From positions 1 to 15,196 of the forward strand of contig JAISTL010000335.1 of NCBI GenBank assembly GCA_031272615.1: a stretch of 15,196 nt of DNA, in the 5' to 3' direction. The translations under genes and the position numbers were made by a program. The notes under the pieces were generated by a model. It searched no databases. It had not been told where the DNA came from and saw only the letters and a program-made list of their open reading frames with translations. This DNA is from Methylobacteriaceae bacterium (GTDB taxonomy: Bacteria > Pseudomonadota > Alphaproteobacteria > Rhizobiales > Beijerinckiaceae). Below, piece after piece: positions 1 to 6,453 of this stretch (position 1 is its first letter; each line of letters starts with the position of its first letter).

Positions 1-15
1 ACGCTCTTCCGATCT
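1..15 (+). other. Illumina adapter remnant
   Basis: The first 15 bases, ACGCTCTTCCGATCT, are identical to the 3' end of the standard Illumina TruSeq read-1 adapter. They are not genomic. They mark the left contig edge and show that the gene running into this edge is cut by the assembly, not by biology. Confidence 0.95.
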
Positions 16-746
16 CCGACGATTTCCGCGGCGTCGTGCAACACGCCGGACCACGAAGAGCCGTAAAAACATGCTTCCTCTTCGCCGCTTCTCCCGGGTA
101 TCGGGTACAGAACCAGCGAATACTCCCGGTGTTCCAAATCATAAGACAGCCGGCAGAGAATGCGTCCGCGCAAGGAGTAGAACGCGGCGGCGCCGTCGAA
201 GACCCACCCGTCTTCAGCCGGTTCCGTGGCCGGAACGGCTTGCGCGGGTTCTCCGTTTCGCGGTTGCGCGGCCTGCCCGGCGGCGGGCGGAGAGGGAGGC
301 GGCGGCGGAGATGGAGCGGCCGCGGGCGCGAGCGCGCCAAACCGGAACAGCGCGCGGTTGAACGGTGGAGAGCGTTGCGCCAGCTCCTTCAGCGTGTCCA
401 TCCGGTGGAACGGGAAGGTGTCGACCATTTCCGTCGCTTCGCGTCCGCCGTAGTGCCCGGCGGTATACGCGGCGCCTTCGGTCAAGGCGTCGGTGCAGCG
501 TTGATGCAGTGAAATCTTCGCTTCCCGGCCGGTGACATCGTAGGGCGGCCGCACCGCCGAGAGCCACATGTTTTCCGTCTTGTCGTAAAGCAGCAGAAAT
601 ATGGGGTTGTCCGCCCGCCAGAAACGAAGCGCCGGGCCGTCCTCCGTCCAGCCGTTGCGCAGCCCGGCAATCGTCGCCGCCTGCCGGGCGTAGGCCGAAG
701 CCGGCTGCTCTCCGGCCGACCCTGGGGGATCCGTCCCGTTCGCCAT
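16..746 (-). CDS. Two-unit repeat-domain protein, C-terminus cut by contig edge
   Basis: I do not recognise this protein. It reads 243 codons from ATG 746 to the adapter junction without a stop, so it is 3'-truncated. GGGAG lies six bases before the ATG, and an in-frame TGA lies about 20 codons upstream. It has no signal peptide or membrane segment in the visible part. It contains two copies of a repeat unit of about 100 residues. Unit 1 has W33, then Y54-D55, then a conserved FPFHRMD at 111-117. Unit 2 has W181 and Y202-D203 and runs into the edge. A proline-rich linker (about 140-155) joins them. The same unit occurs five times in the frame 1006-3159, so the two loci are paralogues. The frame opening at 837 covers the same DNA but turns into arginine-rich shadow sequence. 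Function unknown. Confidence 0.8.
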
Positions 747-802
747 CGTCGTCTCCCGTTTCCCGCGAAAGAACACCGTCGTACTGTTCGCGAGTCATCG
801 GC

Positions 803-831
803 AGTAAATCATCACCGATGAGAGTTGTCAA
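803..831 (-). promoter_or_regulatory. Promoter candidate for the truncated repeat-domain gene
   Basis: On the minus strand a consensus -35 TTGACA (826-831) is followed after 17 bases by TTTACT (803-808), four of six matches to the -10 consensus. Transcription would start about 50 bases before ATG 746. The segment is duplicated upstream of the paralogous gene, which supports a regulatory role. Confidence 0.5.
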
Positions 832-856
832 CGACATGCGGAACGAATCCCTTCAT
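810..856. repeat. Duplicated promoter-leader segment, copy 1
   Basis: These 47 bases match 3278-3325 with about six mismatches and one gap. The TTGACA hexamer is conserved in both copies. The copies precede two paralogous genes, so they look like the remnant of a tandem gene duplication that included the promoter. Confidence 0.7.
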
Positions 857-1005
857 CGACTGTGACGGAAAACGGTGACGGGTGAAACGAGCGGGCTGCG
901 ACCGGATGGGTTGAGAGGGGTCTCCGTCAAGGATGGTCTTCGGGAGATCGGACACTCTCACTCCCGCCAGGACGCGGCGTGAGGCCCGGGATCCGACAAC
1001 AACCC

Positions 1006-2151
1006 TCAGACCATAAATGATAATACAAATATGAATAGTAAGACTAACAAGGAGAAAAAATTCGCGTGGAAGACAAATTCATAAACCATACCCAGACCTA
1101 ACAGTAATGCGCATAGAACCAATAAAACTTCAAGGGTTGATGAAACAGTCTCCCGCAGGTTTATACTTGAAACCATCTTCGCGATACCGGGCGGTATGGT
1201 TTGCAGGCTCGTTTGAAGCTTTTCTTCGACATTCATCGGAAAGCTGTCCACGAGATGTATTCCGGTGATTGCGGACAGTTTCGGCTTCCCGCTCTTGAGC
1301 TTCAGCGTTGCGGCGGCGTAATTCAGGGATTGGGCGCAGGTCGCGTGATAAGCGCCGGTGACGTCACCCTTCTTCGTTGCCCAAAGATCGGGCCGGATCA
1401 TCGTGAGCCATTGCTTGCGGGCCGGATCGTAGAGGAGAAGACAAGCGTCATCGTGTGACAGGCGATAACAGGCGATGCCGCCGATGATGAGCCAGGCGCT
1501 ACCCGAGCTGGTGTTTTCCGCCAGATGCGCGGTTTTGAGCAAAGTCTGCGCTTCTTTGGCGAGGGGAACCGTGGACGCTTTAATGCTGTCGGCATTTTCC
1601 CACGAGAATGTGTCAAGCAGGTTTTGCGCCGCCGTATCACTCCGGGCGTGGACGGCTCTCCAGGCTTCCTGCAGCGCCCCGGACCACAGGGGATGGTATG
1701 AATAAATGTTCTTTGTTCCTTCCGACGGGTCCGCCGGAGACCGGATTAATAAACACATTTTCTTCTTATGATCGTAATACAACCGGCACAGCACGTTTCC
1801 GTCGTGGCTGTAGAGGGCGGCATTGCGGCCGAATGTCCAGCCGTTGGCGGTTTTCGGCACAAGTGGCGCGTCGTCCGGGTTCTCCGCAGGTTTCGCTTCC
1901 TCGTGGGCCGTCTTAAGCGTCGCTTGGCGGGGTTCCGGGGGCAGCACCGCAAAGCTGGCCTCCTTCATGAACTCCAGCGGGAACTCGCGGATGGCCCCTT
2001 CAAAGGCGCGCTCGTCGCTCTCGCCTTTGTCGACCAAAACGTTGAACAGGTCCAGCCGGATATTGCCGGCAACCAGCGCGTCCTCAAGCGTGGCGGGGTA
2101 TTCGGCGCCCTTGAGGTAAAGACTGCCTGTAATCGACGGATGCCAGCGCAC
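1006..2151 (-). CDS. C-terminal part of the repeat-domain membrane protein, downstream of an in-frame stop
   Basis: I do not recognise this 381-residue frame. GTG 2151 is the first usable start after the TAA at 2236-2238, but it lies in the middle of a repeat unit and has no properly spaced ribosome binding site, so it is probably not a natural start. The frame is the same as that of 2236-3159, and the 28 codons between the stop and the GTG complete a repeat unit. It holds the rest of that unit (1-70), a full unit with W105 and Y126-D127 (101-195), and another with W220 and Y241-D242 (211-315). Two hydrophobic segments at about 338-359 and 363-381 end the protein, giving a C-terminal membrane hairpin or tail anchor. 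The stop is TGA. It is most likely the distal half of one five-unit protein. The 3' end is AT-richer than the rest. Confidence 0.6.
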   Translation of the reverse strand: MRWHPSITGSLYLKGAEYPATLEDALVAGNIRLDLFNVLVDKGESDERAFEGAIREFPLEFMKEASFAVLPPEPRQATLKTAHEEAKPAENPDDAPLVPKTANGWTFGRNAALYSHDGNVLCRLYYDHKKKMCLLIRSPADPSEGTKNIYSYHPLWSGALQEAWRAVHARSDTAAQNLLDTFSWENADSIKASTVPLAKEAQTLLKTAHLAENTSSGSAWLIIGGIACYRLSHDDACLLLYDPARKQWLTMIRPDLWATKKGDVTGAYHATCAQSLNYAAATLKLKSGKPKLSAITGIHLVDSFPMNVEEKLQTSLQTIPPGIAKMVSSINLRETVSSTLEVLLVLCALLLGLGMVYEFVFHANFFSLLVLLFIFVLSFMV

Positions 2152-2235
2152 GCTCCGCTGCCGCCGTGACGCATCGAACGGCAGACTGCAGAGGATATCG
2201 CCTCTGTAACGGAAAGCGATGGCTTTGCCGTCGGT

Positions 2236-3159
2236 TTACCACTCACCGGCGCCCGCGTCCGCGGCTTCCTGCGGCGTTTGCGGCGCCGGCGGCTGCATGG
2301 TCTCGAAAGGCCCCGTCACCGACAGGCGCCTGATATGGTCGATCTGCTCGAAGGGAAACCCGCCGCGGAGTATCAGCGCGGCATCGCGGTGCTCCAATGC
2401 CCACGGCAGGTCGGCGAGCCTGGTGAGCACACGGGGAAGCGATGGCGAAGACGTGATGTTCAGGCGGCCCGGCGTGGCCGGTGAGAGGGGGGACGAGAAC
2501 CTGCAGGCGGTCCACTGGTGTTCGTCACCGTCAAAGGTGACGCCGTAGAGCGGTTTCCCCTGAAAGTAAAAGGCAACGCCGTCGTCTTGTATCCGCCAGC
2601 CGGTGAAGGAATCCCCGGGTTCCGCCTTTCCGGCGCTGCTCTCATCGACTGAAGCCTCCACTTCCGTCGTTGGTTCCGGCGCAATCGGGCCGGAAACCGG
2701 AAAGACCTGTGCAGGTTCCTGAAGATGGTCCATCCTGTGGAAGGGAGAAGACTCGAGCATGTCATCGGCTTCGCGACTGCCGCGGGTGCGCATGAGGAAT
2801 GCATAGGCATTCTTCAGAGCCGCGGCATGGTCAGGAAACACGGACAGTTCCAGTTCGCTCCCGATGCGGTCGTGCGGCGGCCTCAGGATTGATACCCATG
2901 TGTCCCGCGCGCTGTCATATGTGAACGTCAACACCGGAATGCCGCCCCGCCAATAACGGAATGGCGGCTCTTCCCCGGTCCAGCCGTCAAACGATTCTGC
3001 AGCGGAGCATTCCTCTGGCCCGCGGTCAACGATCTCCGGCGCCGGGTCCGGTGGCGTTTTCACCGGTTCGGACATCGCGTCGCTGTTTTTCCCGCCGGGT
3101 TTCACGGGTTCGGTTGTCACGTCGCGTTTTACTTTGCCGGGTTCCACAGGTTCGGACAC
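2236..3159 (-). CDS. N-terminal part of the repeat-domain protein, ended by a stop inside unit 3
   Basis: I do not recognise this 307-residue protein. GTG 3159 is chosen because GAGGA lies four bases before it, but the same frame is open upstream to a TAA at 3235-3237. A low-complexity tail rich in Glu-Pro-Val-Lys (1-40, with variants of SEPVKP) precedes two repeat units. One has W60, Y81-D82 and PFHRMD at 139-144. The other has W188, F209-D210 and FPFEQID at 268-274. The frame then enters a third unit and stops at TAA immediately after its diagnostic Trp (residue 307). There is no signal peptide or membrane segment. Without the stop it would continue in frame through 2151-1006. It looks like the front part of a broken longer gene. 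A shorter functional product cannot be excluded. Confidence 0.6.
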   Translation of the reverse strand: MSEPVEPGKVKRDVTTEPVKPGGKNSDAMSEPVKTPPDPAPEIVDRGPEECSAAESFDGWTGEEPPFRYWRGGIPVLTFTYDSARDTWVSILRPPHDRIGSELELSVFPDHAAALKNAYAFLMRTRGSREADDMLESSPFHRMDHLQEPAQVFPVSGPIAPEPTTEVEASVDESSAGKAEPGDSFTGWRIQDDGVAFYFQGKPLYGVTFDGDEHQWTACRFSSPLSPATPGRLNITSSPSLPRVLTRLADLPWALEHRDAALILRGGFPFEQIDHIRRLSVTGPFETMQPPAPQTPQEAADAGAGEW

Positions 3160-3235
3160 CTCATCCTCGTTTTCTTCGACGGGTTCGATGGGCTCGATGG
3201 GTTTGTCGCCGTTTTCCCCGGCGGGTTCCCCAGGT
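3040..3235. repeat. Low-complexity repeats encoding (S/T)EPV(K/E)P
   Basis: The DNA repeats a degenerate theme around GGTTC(A/G) and, on the minus strand, encodes SEPVEPG, TEPVKPG, SEPVK, IEPIEPVEEN. A similar stretch is found at 4087-4142. Such repeats can expand or shrink by slippage. Confidence 0.55.
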
Positions 3236-3273
3236 TACGGCACGTCGACGCCGTTTTCCGGAACGTTATCCAT
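3160..3273 (-). other. In-frame upstream extension with early stop (possible degraded N-terminus)
   Basis: An ATG at 3271-3273 opens a 12-codon frame (MDNVPENGVDVP) ending in TAA at 3235-3237. The same frame then continues without interruption into GTG 3159, with more of the same Glu/Pro-rich repeats (IEPIEPVEEN). Either this is the original N-terminus with a nonsense mutation, or it is untranslated leader, since the ATG overlaps a -10-like hexamer (3272-3277). Confidence 0.4.
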
Positions 3274-3299
3274 TAACCATCACCAATGAGACTTGTCAA
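3272..3299 (-). promoter_or_regulatory. Promoter candidate for the broken repeat-domain gene
   Basis: On the minus strand TTGACA (3294-3299) is followed after 16 bases by GTTAAT (3272-3277), four of six to the -10 consensus. It is the counterpart of the element at 803-831. If used, transcription starts downstream of ATG 3273, leaving GTG 3159 as the likely start. Confidence 0.45.
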
Positions 3300-3325
3300 C
3301 GACGCGCGGACCGAAGGCCCTTCAT
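3278..3325. repeat. Duplicated promoter-leader segment, copy 2
   Basis: These 48 bases are about 85 percent identical to 810-856, including TTGACA on the minus strand. Similarity fades on both sides. Confidence 0.7.
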
Positions 3326-3396
3326 GTGCGCCCGCCGCCGGGGTCATCGGTTCCGCAACCCTCATGACTCATCCGGGGTAACTCAGCGCTTAACAT

Positions 3397-4083
3397 TCAT
3401 GTTGCCCTGGCTCCAGTTGTGTATCTAGGGCCAAAGCTCATCCCTCGGCCGTTACATGAACGAGAGTCAATCTGCCTGCCAAAAGAATCTCGTCCATCAA
3501 AATAGTAATTCAAGAATAAAAAGACCTCCATTCCAATACGATGACGAACATAATACCTCCTGGGGTAACACAAAGAATAATACGGCTTGGAATCGATATA
3601 TATTCCTTCAATAAAACTATCAGAATCATTTGATATATTGAATATGAATACTGAATCCATAATGACTCTATCAGCAAAAATTTCCATGATTGAAGGACGG
3701 GCATGATTTGTTGCTCGTTCGATAAACAAAGTACTTGTATTGATCAGCGGGCGGATAGTCGATTGCGGATAAAAGCGCCGCACGAGTTGAATGACATCCG
3801 CATCCCATAGTGAAAAAAACAGAGCCGCGCCAATCTGTATAACAAGCACAGATATCAACAGTCCCATCGCACCTGTGACAGCTCGCACAAGGATATGTCT
3901 GAGAACCGGAAAGGATGGCGCAACACAAATCCCAAGAACAAAAATCGAGGCCACCACGACCATTCCGTAGTCGGGCGCGTTGAGGTAAATCAGACAAACC
4001 GCACCGACAAGCACACAGCCAAAAAACAATGCGTTGAGAACTTTTCGAACAGTCCCCCGAAATGACCTGCTGCTGTCAGCCAT
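3397..4083 (-). CDS. Hypothetical membrane protein, AT-rich
   Basis: I do not recognise this 228-residue protein. ATG 4083 has GAGGA eight bases upstream, and the stop is TGA. The N-terminal half holds three hydrophobic stretches (about 15-34, 40-60, 68-92). The C-terminal half is soluble, rich in Tyr, Phe, Ile, Arg and Asp, ends in a Gly/Arg-rich tail, and shows no motif I know. By eye the DNA is clearly richer in A and T than its neighbours and uses codons such as ATA and AAT that they avoid, which suggests acquisition by transfer. The ATG overlaps the stop of a 28-codon leader frame, so the two may be translationally coupled. It shares no repeat units with the flanking genes, although the leader does resemble them. 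Confidence 0.65.
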   Translation of the reverse strand: MADSSRSFRGTVRKVLNALFFGCVLVGAVCLIYLNAPDYGMVVVASIFVLGICVAPSFPVLRHILVRAVTGAMGLLISVLVIQIGAALFFSLWDADVIQLVRRFYPQSTIRPLINTSTLFIERATNHARPSIMEIFADRVIMDSVFIFNISNDSDSFIEGIYIDSKPYYSLCYPRRYYVRHRIGMEVFLFLNYYFDGRDSFGRQIDSRSCNGRGMSFGPRYTTGARAT

Positions 4084-4162
4084 TGCCGTTTTCCTCGAAG
4101 GGTTTTACGGGCCCGGACATCCCGTCGCCTTTCGTTTCGACGGATACCCCATGCCCGGTCAT
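4076..4162 (-). CDS. Possible 28-residue leader peptide, related to the EPVKP tail
   Basis: ATG 4162 opens a 28-codon frame whose TGA (4076-4078) lies just after the ATG of the membrane-protein gene (4081-4083). It encodes GDGMSGPVKPFEENGNG, which resembles SDAMSEPVK and VEENED in the N-terminal tail of the broken repeat-domain gene, and the DNA is also similar (compare 4103-4130 with 3060-3085). It may be a real short leader or the relic of a repeat-domain gene whose body was replaced. The ribosome binding site is poor. Confidence 0.3.
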   Translation of the reverse strand: MTGHGVSVETKGDGMSGPVKPFEENGNG

Positions 4163-4174
4163 CCATGAAACAGT

Positions 4175-4789
4175 CTAAAACGCCCCCCGCGGCGTGGTGA
4201 GTTTCCTTGCTTTCACGCCGAGTTTCGCCGCGGCGTCGGCGTTGAGGGTATTCATCATTTCAGCGAAGTCCGCGCCTTCCCCGCCCGTCTCAACACCAAA
4301 TGTGCCGTCGGGGTTTCGCCAGGCGAAGGTGGGGGTGGCTCTGGCGCCGCAGGCTTTGGCAAAAATGTCGCCCGCCCGGTCGAGTTGGCGCAGGATTTTA
4401 TTGCGCGCCGCCCCCTTGAGGTCCGGTTTGCCGAGTGTGTGCAGCGCCTCCCGCACGCGGGCGTCGTCCCAGACCACAGGAATGTACAGCACCTGAAACA
4501 GTATGTTCTTCCGGTTCTGCTCCACCCAGCGATACAGCTTGTTGCAATAGGAGCACGAATCCCACACCAGGACAATGAGCGGGGCTTCGGCCGCGGGCAG
4601 GTCCGGCCGCAGGGGCTTGGACGGCATGGTGAGCAGGGTGTTGAAATCCCGTTCAGTCATGGTTCCGGGGGTGCGGTAGGCCGGTCCCGCGGCGGTTGCG
4701 GGCAAAAGAAACAGCAACACGAGCATCGGCACGACGAGGAGTGTCCATGGGGCGGAGCGGAAAGACAACGGGAAAGGCTCGATGCGCAT
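4175..4789 (-). CDS. DsbC/DsbG-like thioredoxin-fold protein, exported or membrane-anchored
   Basis: This 204-residue protein has a thioredoxin fold with a CxxC redox centre (C79-S-Y-C82, in WDSCSYCNK) and a TPT cis-proline loop (152-154), as in periplasmic thiol:disulfide oxidoreductases or isomerases of the DsbC/DsbG type. A hydrophobic segment at about 15-34, ending in ATAA-G, is a signal peptide or anchor, so it should act in the periplasm. There is no clear DsbC dimerisation domain, so it is shorter than DsbC or DsbG. ATG 4789 is chosen over the longer frame to 4879 because GGAG sits seven to eight bases before it and the signal segment follows. Residues 110-145 form a helical insertion. 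The redox partner is not in the window, and the exact substrate is unknown. The stop is TAG. Confidence 0.8.
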   Translation of the reverse strand: MRIEPFPLSFRSAPWTLLVVPMLVLLFLLPATAAGPAYRTPGTMTERDFNTLLTMPSKPLRPDLPAAEAPLIVLVWDSCSYCNKLYRWVEQNRKNILFQVLYIPVVWDDARVREALHTLGKPDLKGAARNKILRQLDRAGDIFAKACGARATPTFAWRNPDGTFGVETGGEGADFAEMMNTLNADAAAKLGVKARKLTTPRGAF

Positions 4790-4845
4790 AAAGGTCTCCT
4801 GCGTGGCCGGTGTGATGGGCGGGGGCTGCCGGGCGACGGGGCGCA

Positions 4846-4875
4846 ACCCTACACCCAAACAGGAAAATCGGTCAA
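4846..4875 (-). promoter_or_regulatory. Weak promoter candidate before the Dsb-like gene
   Basis: TTGACC (4870-4875, minus strand) is followed after 18 bases by TAGGGT (4846-4851), a poor -10. The gap of 114 bases between the dehydrogenase stop and ATG 4789 allows a separate promoter, but read-through from the operon upstream is equally possible. Confidence 0.25.
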
Positions 4876-4903
4876 GCATCAGGACGCACAGGACACGGCC
4901 CTC

Positions 4904-5725
4904 TCACCGCATCACCAGCCGCGCCAGGAAATCATAGGCTTTGTCGGGCAGCAGCGCCTTGGCGAACAGCAGCAATCCGGCGCCGCGGCCGACGACATAG
5001 CGGGTTTTGGGATTTGCCGCCGTGACGGCGTGGCCCACCACCCGGGCGACGGCGCGGGGGTGGGAGAGCAGCGGGCTGTCATAATACACCGCCATGCCCT
5101 CGGCGACGCGGTTGGCGTCTGCGGCATAGGGGCCGGAGCCGGAGGTTTTGCGCAAACTGGCCAGCGCGATGGCGTCCCACCCGGTTTTGAACATGCCGGG
5201 CTCGATGACCACCACGTGGATGCCGAAGGGTTTCAGCTCATAGCGCAACCCGTCGGACAGCGCCTCGACGGCGTGTTTTGCGGCGGCGTACCAGGCGCCG
5301 AACGGCGGGCAGATGCGCCCGGCCACCGAGGTGATGTTGACAATGACGCCCGAACGCTGGGAGCGCATGGCGGGAATGACCAGCTGGGTGAGCCGCGCCA
5401 GGCCGAACACGTTGACGTCGAACTGCCGGCGCGCCTCGGCGGGGAGCACCTCCTCCACCGCGCCGAAGGCCCCGTATCCGGCGTTGTTGACCAGCACGTC
5501 GATGCGGCCCTCGCGCCGCAACACCTCGGCGACACAGGTTTGCACCGAGGCGTCATCGGTGATGTCCAGCGCCAGCACCCGCACGCCGATGCCCTCCAGA
5601 TCGGCCATCTTCTCCACCCGGCGGGCGGCGCCGCACACGATATACCCTTTGTCGATGAGCTCGAGGACAATCTCCCGTCCGAACCCGGACGACGCCCCGG
5701 TAACCAGCGCAACCGGCTGCTCCAT
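4904..5725 (-). CDS. Short-chain dehydrogenase/reductase (classical SDR)
   Basis: This 273-residue NAD(P)-dependent oxidoreductase has the classical SDR order: nucleotide-binding TGASSGFG (9-16), NNAG (80-83), catalytic S133 in NITSVAG, and Y146-A-A-A-K150. EPG follows at 175-177. Arg residues in CGAARR (31-36) after the second strand suggest NADP(H) preference, which is an inference. The sequence type (VTGASSGFG, FGAWYAAAKHAVEAL, DGLRYELKPFGI) is common among SDRs of unknown substrate. ATG 5725 has GGAAGGGG six bases upstream; the longer frame to 5872 would overlap the cupin gene. It begins 34 bases after the cupin stop and is the last gene of the transporter operon, so it may act on the cupin product. 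The stop is TGA. Confidence 0.88.
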   Translation of the reverse strand: MEQPVALVTGASSGFGREIVLELIDKGYIVCGAARRVEKMADLEGIGVRVLALDITDDASVQTCVAEVLRREGRIDVLVNNAGYGAFGAVEEVLPAEARRQFDVNVFGLARLTQLVIPAMRSQRSGVIVNITSVAGRICPPFGAWYAAAKHAVEALSDGLRYELKPFGIHVVVIEPGMFKTGWDAIALASLRKTSGSGPYAADANRVAEGMAVYYDSPLLSHPRAVARVVGHAVTAANPKTRYVVGRGAGLLLFAKALLPDKAYDFLARLVMR

Positions 5726-5759
5726 GGTGTTCCCCTTCCAGTTTGCCGGGCCGCCGCCC

Positions 5760-6389
5760 TCAGGCGCGCCCCTGTGGTTCCTCAACCCAACGAGCGTTGG
5801 AGAGAAGGTCTCCCGTCCATGAATAAACCAACAGCAGCGGTTCATCAACGGTGCTGAGCTCATGGATGACATCAGGCCTGTTGAAGACCATGCCGCCGGG
5901 TGACAGCAACCCCTGACGCTCGCCCGAGGAGAAGGAGGCGGACCCGGCGACGGCGTTATAAATCTCCGCCGCCGGGTGCGAATGCGGGCGGTAATGGGTG
6001 TGCGCTGCGAGATACATCAGGCCGAAGCACACGTCGGTGCACCGAATCGGCGCCTCGGGGCCGACAAACTCATACCAGCCCATGCGCCTGTCGAGGTCCG
6101 GGTCATCGGCGCGCACCGCCCACGCATAGCGCCAGGGGAGAGCCAGGGCCAAGCCGTCCCAGCCGCCGCCCAGCACATCCGAATGGGTGGCGAAGAACGC
6201 CTGGAGCGCGGGACGCAGCCCCGGCGGCGTTGCGGGGGCGGGAATCACCGGTTCCTCCAGGGTTTCAAAGCGCGGCAGCAGCGCCAGTACCTGCCGGGTC
6301 TCGGCGGCGGTCTCGGGGTTCTTGTGGTTCAGCCCGCCGGCGAAATGCCTGCGCATCCGGATCAGCAGGTCGATGACGGTCACGGCCAT
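5760..6389 (-). CDS. DMSP-lyase-family cupin (DddQ-like)
   Basis: This 209-residue protein is a small cupin of the dimethylsulfoniopropionate lyase family, whose active members split DMSP into dimethyl sulfide and acrylate. The first motif reads HYRPHSHPAAEIY (132-144). It gives Y133, H136, H138, E142 and Y144, and H176 is in the second motif (PDVIHEL). From memory, DddQ uses Y120, H123, H125, E129, Y131 and H163; all six are present here at a constant offset of 13. The conserved WTGDL (191-195) also fits the family. The length is close to DddQ (about 200). There is no signal peptide, so it is cytoplasmic. ATG 6389 has GGAG upstream at suitable spacing. It lies 64 bases after the binding-protein gene. 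The family also holds lyase-like enzymes of unknown substrate, so DMSP activity is not proven, and I leave the symbol empty. Confidence 0.82.
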   Translation of the reverse strand: MAVTVIDLLIRMRRHFAGGLNHKNPETAAETRQVLALLPRFETLEEPVIPAPATPPGLRPALQAFFATHSDVLGGGWDGLALALPWRYAWAVRADDPDLDRRMGWYEFVGPEAPIRCTDVCFGLMYLAAHTHYRPHSHPAAEIYNAVAGSASFSSGERQGLLSPGGMVFNRPDVIHELSTVDEPLLLVYSWTGDLLSNARWVEEPQGRA

Positions 6390-6415
6390 GTTCGCGGTCT
6401 CCAGCAGTCAGGGCA

Positions 6416-6442
6416 GGGGCGTCGGAACGGCGCCGGCGCCCC
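6416..6442 (-). promoter_or_regulatory. Intercistronic hairpin between binding protein and cupin genes
   Basis: GGGGCG (6416-6421) can pair with CGCCCC (6437-6442), and the perfect palindrome GGCGCCGGCGCC (6429-6440) overlaps it. There is no U tract, so it is not a standard terminator. A hairpin right after a binding-protein gene often stabilises the upstream message and lowers expression of the genes behind it. Confidence 0.4.
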
Positions 6443-6453
6443 CAAGTCATGCC

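Noticed and set aside
214..837. 207-codon minus-strand frame starting MSLTTLIGDD
   Set aside because: After about 40 residues it becomes arginine-rich and lies out of frame with the repeat-domain sequence that matches the paralogue. Its start region is the duplicated promoter segment.
944..958. Possible second adapter (GAGATCGGACACTC)
   Set aside because: Only eight bases match the reverse-complement adapter start, and the next bases differ, so it is a chance match.
3040..3235. CRISPR-like array
   Set aside because: The repeats are short, degenerate and in frame with a Glu-Pro-Val-Lys peptide pattern, and there are no regular spacers. No CRISPR array is visible elsewhere in the window.
1006..3273. 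Reassigned TAA codon as explanation for the in-frame stops
   Set aside because: TAA ends other genes here at natural positions, such as the DppC-type permease (9760) and DUF805 copy 2 (12681), so the standard code is the simpler reading.
4385..5857. 490-codon plus-strand open frame across the Dsb-like and SDR genes
   Set aside because: It is antisense to two genes with clear catalytic motifs, and its translation has low-complexity Gly/His/Asp composition typical of a shadow.
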